Position numbers and translations under genes: made by a program. A stretch of 64,000 bases of DNA from contig JAUISW010000001.1 of the NCBI GenBank assembly GCA_030434875.1, positions 2,367,501-2,431,500 on the forward strand, written 5' to 3'. Below the pieces are notes generated by a model that made no database searches, was not told the DNA's origin, and saw only the letters and a program-made list of their open reading frames with translations. The stretch is from Lachnospiraceae bacterium C1.1 (GTDB lineage Bacteria > Bacillota > Clostridia > Lachnospirales > Lachnospiraceae). Shown piece after piece: positions 61,111 to 64,000 of this stretch; positions within the stretch are counted from its first letter, which is position 1, and each line of letters begins with the position of its first letter.

Positions 61111-64000
61111 TCACTCAATATCGTTCAAAATTTCATGCACAGTATCTGCTGCTGCATCATAATCAAAATCATCAAGCTGCTTTGAAACCTTGTTTAAGGC
61201 ATCTATGACCTTCTGCATATCGAGAGAGATCTCTCCTTCCTTTCTTGGCTTTTTTTCGGTGCAGCGGTCATAGGCTTCTTTTGCCGATTCATAGACCTCA
61301 TCGTTAAGATTTTTAAGCAATTCCTGTTCTGCAAGAATTTCATCCAACTTTTCTTCTTTTGCGAAATCTTCCATTCTCTTTGACTGGTCTGAGAGCTTCA
61401 TTGCACCGATATATCTTGCCGAACTCTTCATTGCATGTACTGATATCCTGTAATTCTTTATATCTCTTTCCTCAAGCTGCTTTACGCACATTCCAAAGAA
61501 ATCCTGTTCTACAAAGGCCTCTAAAAGTCCAAGATATGTCTTGATATCCCCATTGGTATTTTCAAGTCCAAGATCGATATCTATGCCCTTAAGAGTATTC
61601 TTAAGGATTTCCATCTTTTCATTCTTATCTTCACTTTCGTTATCGTCCTTATTGTTAAAGTCCTCCGGAACTTTCTCTTTTTTATCCTCCGGAACCCATT
61701 TATCCAGGATCTGCGCCATCCTTTTAAGTTCTATCGGCTTTGTCATGAAATCATTCATGCCTGCAGCAAAAAATCCTTTTTCAACGCCTTTGATCGCATT
61801 TGCTGTAAGAGCCACTATCGGAACCTCTTTGCTGCGCTCCAGACTATCCCTGCTTCTTATCTCAGTCGTTGTCTCGATACCATCCATGACCGGCATCATG
61901 TGATCCATAAAAATAATATCAAGGTCCGGATTCTTTTCAAATATTGCGATCGCCTCACGCCCCGAGAGAGCTGTATCGACCGTCGCCCCGTATTCCTTTA
62001 ACAGTGCCTTTGCCACATCCAGATTAACCTTATTATCATCAACAACAAGAAAATGTGCCGAAGGACAGATAAAAGGAACCACAAACTTATCTTCATTTGA
62101 ATGATCGTCAAAGCCATATTTGAAATTACAGGTCTGCTCTGAATTTCTGGTCTGCGGCAGCCAGAAAGAAAATACAGAGCCTTTTCCATATTCACTCTCT
62201 ACTTTTATCTCTCCGCCCATCAGATTAAGAAGATTTCTGCATACGGCAAGTCCGAGTCCCGTGCCCGTTATTCCACGGTTTTTCTTTGTATCTACCTGCG
62301 TAAATGCCACAAAAAGTTTTTTCAGATCCTCGTCCTTAATACCAATCCCCGTATCTCTGACAGTAACCTTGAGTTTGCCCTTATCTTCACCATCCTCCCA
62401 GGAAACATGAAATTCAATCTCTCCGACGTCTGTATATTTAGAAGAATTATTAAGTATGTTTATCATGATCTGCCTTATTCTTGTCACATCACCAAATAAG
62501 GATTCCGGAACATTATCATCGACAGTCACAATAAAATCTATCGGTTTTTCAGATATTTTCATTGCGCTTACAGATGTAACATCATGCAAAAGCGATGAAA
62601 CCGAGTATTTATCTTCAATAATCTCAAACTTACCGGACTCTATCTTAGAGAAATCAAGTATCTCATTTACTATCGAAACAAGATTATTTGATGCCTGCCT
62701 GATATCCGCCGCATATTTCTTTGTCTGACTGCTTATACCGTCTTCTGCAAGAATAAGCTCTGAAAATCCTTTTATGGCATTCATGGGAGTCCTTATCTCA
62801 TGTGACATGGATGAAAGGAAATTTGACTTTGCTGCAGATGCCTTGTTTGCAATATCTCTTAAAAGATAGTTCTCTATGATCTTATTAAGTTCTACCAGAA
62901 GGTCTATTTCTTCCCTGATCCACTGTTTATCCTTCTGTCCGTGCATACAGGTCATAAATCCCCATATAGTATCTTCATTTCTGATCACTGCATAAAGAAT
63001 CGGATTATCCGGCTTTGCCATTGCCTGCATTCCTTCAGAAAACATTCCGATATTGGTCTTATCGATTATCACAAAATCCTCTTCGCCTATTAGATCCGAA
63101 AGTGCCTCCATGTCAGAATGCTCCACGAAAAACTTCTGTCCATAGATCTTTTCAAAATATTCAGGTCTCAGGTTGACCTCATAAATACAATCCAATATCT
63201 CCTGGGAGCTTGTAGAATCTCTGTTGCTTATATTTAAATATTCAATTCCAAACTGGGTACATATTCTTTCAAGCACCAGCTGTATAGCGCTGTTTATATC
63301 CTTTGAACGCTCCATCAGATTAAATGTAAAGGTTACTATATCATCTGTGTAGCCATTATCCTGCTTTTGTGCTTCAGAATTATCATCAATGGCAAAACGT
63401 TCCTCATCGGGCATTGCATTAAAAAGCTGAGTAAAAGAATGAAAATAGTGAAGCTCGAATTTAAGGTCAAATTCACTTCCTATGTCTAAGATGATCTTTG
63501 TCACATTTTTTTTCATATCCTCAGTATATTTCTGAGCTGCCTCAGCTTCCATAGGATTGACACTGAATATAAAAGAGGAATATCCAACCCTTATCTTTAG
63601 GTTCTCTCTACTGGTCATTTTCCTTATAAGAGTTGCTATCCTTGCTATTACTGCTTCTGCAAAAACAGCTCCAAGCTTGGTTCCGACCTCATTTATATTC
63701 AATATCCTTAGATAGAAAAGATTTATGACCGAATCCTCCTGTCCTGCACCAGATACTCCATCAAGCATACGGATACCTACAGACCAGGTCAGGAAATTAG
63801 TAGTTTTATCGCGCCTTGCTCTCTCAAGCAAAGCCTGCTCCTCCTGCTTTTCAGTAGTTACATCGAGAATTCTCCCAAGGAGTCTGATGGGTCTCTCCAT
63901 TTCATCATACTGGATCTGACCGCCTATCGAGATCCATACATATCTACCCTTTATAAAGGCTCTTACATAAATAGGACCTGTCAGTTTTCCCTCTATAAAA
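61111..64000 (-). CDS. Hybrid histidine kinase, partial (PAS, degenerate GGDEF, GAF-like, HisKA, HATPase, REC, Hpt)
   Basis: The frame continues through the right edge, so the true start lies outside; an internal ATG at 63900 is not the start. Domains in order: PAS (about 64000-63840), a diguanylate-cyclase-like domain whose GGDEF site reads RVGYSSF, a GAF-like region, HisKA with FLSSMSHEIRTPMN, HATPase with GTGLGLAVCRNLL, a receiver with VVDDNKVN and IIFMDHMMPVMDG, and a C-terminal Hpt with HAMKSSAR. It is a multistep phosphorelay sensor for the downstream response regulator. The degenerate GGDEF probably does not make c-di-GMP. Confidence 0.92.
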   Translation of the reverse strand, partial: FIEGKLTGPIYVRAFIKGRYVWISIGGQIQYDEMERPIRLLGRILDVTTEKQEEQALLERARRDKTTNFLTWSVGIRMLDGVSGAGQEDSVINLFYLRILNINEVGTKLGAVFAEAVIARIATLIRKMTSRENLKIRVGYSSFIFSVNPMEAEAAQKYTEDMKKNVTKIILDIGSEFDLKFELHYFHSFTQLFNAMPDEERFAIDDNSEAQKQDNGYTDDIVTFTFNLMERSKDINSAIQLVLERICTQFGIEYLNISNRDSTSSQEILDCIYEVNLRPEYFEKIYGQKFFVEHSDMEALSDLIGEEDFVIIDKTNIGMFSEGMQAMAKPDNPILYAVIRNEDTIWGFMTCMHGQKDKQWIREEIDLLVELNKIIENYLLRDIANKASAAKSNFLSSMSHEIRTPMNAIKGFSELILAEDGISSQTKKYAADIRQASNNLVSIVNEILDFSKIESGKFEIIEDKYSVSSLLHDVTSVSAMKISEKPIDFIVTVDDNVPESLFGDVTRIRQIMINILNNSSKYTDVGEIEFHVSWEDGEDKGKLKVTVRDTGIGIKDEDLKKLFVAFTQVDTKKNRGITGTGLGLAVCRNLLNLMGGEIKVESEYGKGSVFSFWLPQTRNSEQTCNFKYGFDDHSNEDKFVVPFICPSAHFLVVDDNKVNLDVAKALLKEYGATVDTALSGREAIAIFEKNPDLDIIFMDHMMPVMDGIETTTEIRSRDSLERSKEVPIVALTANAIKGVEKGFFAAGMNDFMTKPIELKRMAQILDKWVPEDKKEKVPEDFNNKDDNESEDKNEKMEILKNTLKGIDIDLGLENTNGDIKTYLGLLEAFVEQDFFGMCVKQLEERDIKNYRISVHAMKSSARYIGAMKLSDQSKRMEDFAKEEKLDEILAEQELLKNLNDEVYESAKEAYDRCTEKKPRKEGEISLDMQKVIDALNKVSKQLDDFDYDAAADTVHEILNDIE

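Noticed and set aside
1..64000. tRNA, rRNA, riboswitch or insertion sequence
   Set aside because: I read the intergenic stretches for tRNA-like, rRNA and transposase content and saw none; a covariance-model search would be needed for a firm negative.

Overview
The window looks like chromosome of a low-GC Gram-positive anaerobe, most likely a Lachnospiraceae-type Clostridia. The reasons are a strong Shine-Dalgarno before nearly every gene, frequent TTG/GTG starts, a pyruvate phosphate dikinase, CoaX-type pantothenate kinase and a family of genes typical of gut and rumen Lachnospiraceae. It divides into an integrated conjugative element (about 1-34.3 kb, continuing off the left edge) and ordinary chromosome (about 34.4-64 kb).

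Region 1 (1-9.5 kb, all minus strand) is a type 1 BREX phage-defence operon read leftwards: a small HTH regulator, brxA, brxB, brxC, pglX and the N-terminal part of pglZ, which is cut by the window edge. brxL would be expected further left. A promoter with TTGTTA/TATAAT boxes lies just upstream.

Region 2 (9.5-28.8 kb, minus strand) is the transfer and replication backbone of a Tn1549/CTn-like integrative and conjugative element (ICE). It holds a RepA_N initiator, PcfB, a VirD4 coupling ATPase, a Maff2 pilin-like peptide, a VirB6/TrbL-like channel protein, PrgI, a VirB4 ATPase, an NlpC/P60 hydrolase, DUF4315/DUF4366 proteins, an ArdC/LtrC-like protein, topoisomerase III, MobC and the relaxase. 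A structured 500-bp gap after the relaxase is a candidate oriT. No integrase is visible; it is presumably beyond the left edge, which would make BREX cargo between relaxase and integrase.

Region 3 (28.8-34.3 kb) is the most unusual part. It is a self-contained seven-gene transcription unit with its own promoter (about 33.8 kb) and terminator (about 28.85 kb). It encodes a DEDDh exonuclease, a small membrane protein, an HTH-PIN-ankyrin fusion, a radical SAM protein, a P-loop kinase/HAD phosphatase fusion, a UPRT-like phosphoribosyltransferase and an acidic 66-residue protein. The four central genes overlap. I know of no described system with this composition and infer a nucleotide-modifying defence or stress module. 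An XRE repressor with palindromic operators closes the element next to ppdK.

Region 4 (34.4-64 kb) is chromosomal: ppdK; a class A penicillin-binding protein; a quinate/shikimate cluster (aroD, a YdiM/YdiN-like MFS transporter, a YdiB-like dehydrogenase, a divergent LysR regulator and an Old-Yellow-Enzyme-type reductase); an S1-domain protein; GT-C and DUF3810 membrane proteins; a STAS-kinase fusion; a polysaccharide group (GT2 and two Wzz-like proteins); XerD; a Nudix hydrolase; CoaX; a PHP phosphoesterase; and a two-component group with a partial hybrid histidine kinase at the right edge. Family assignments come from reading the sequence and were not checked by database search.
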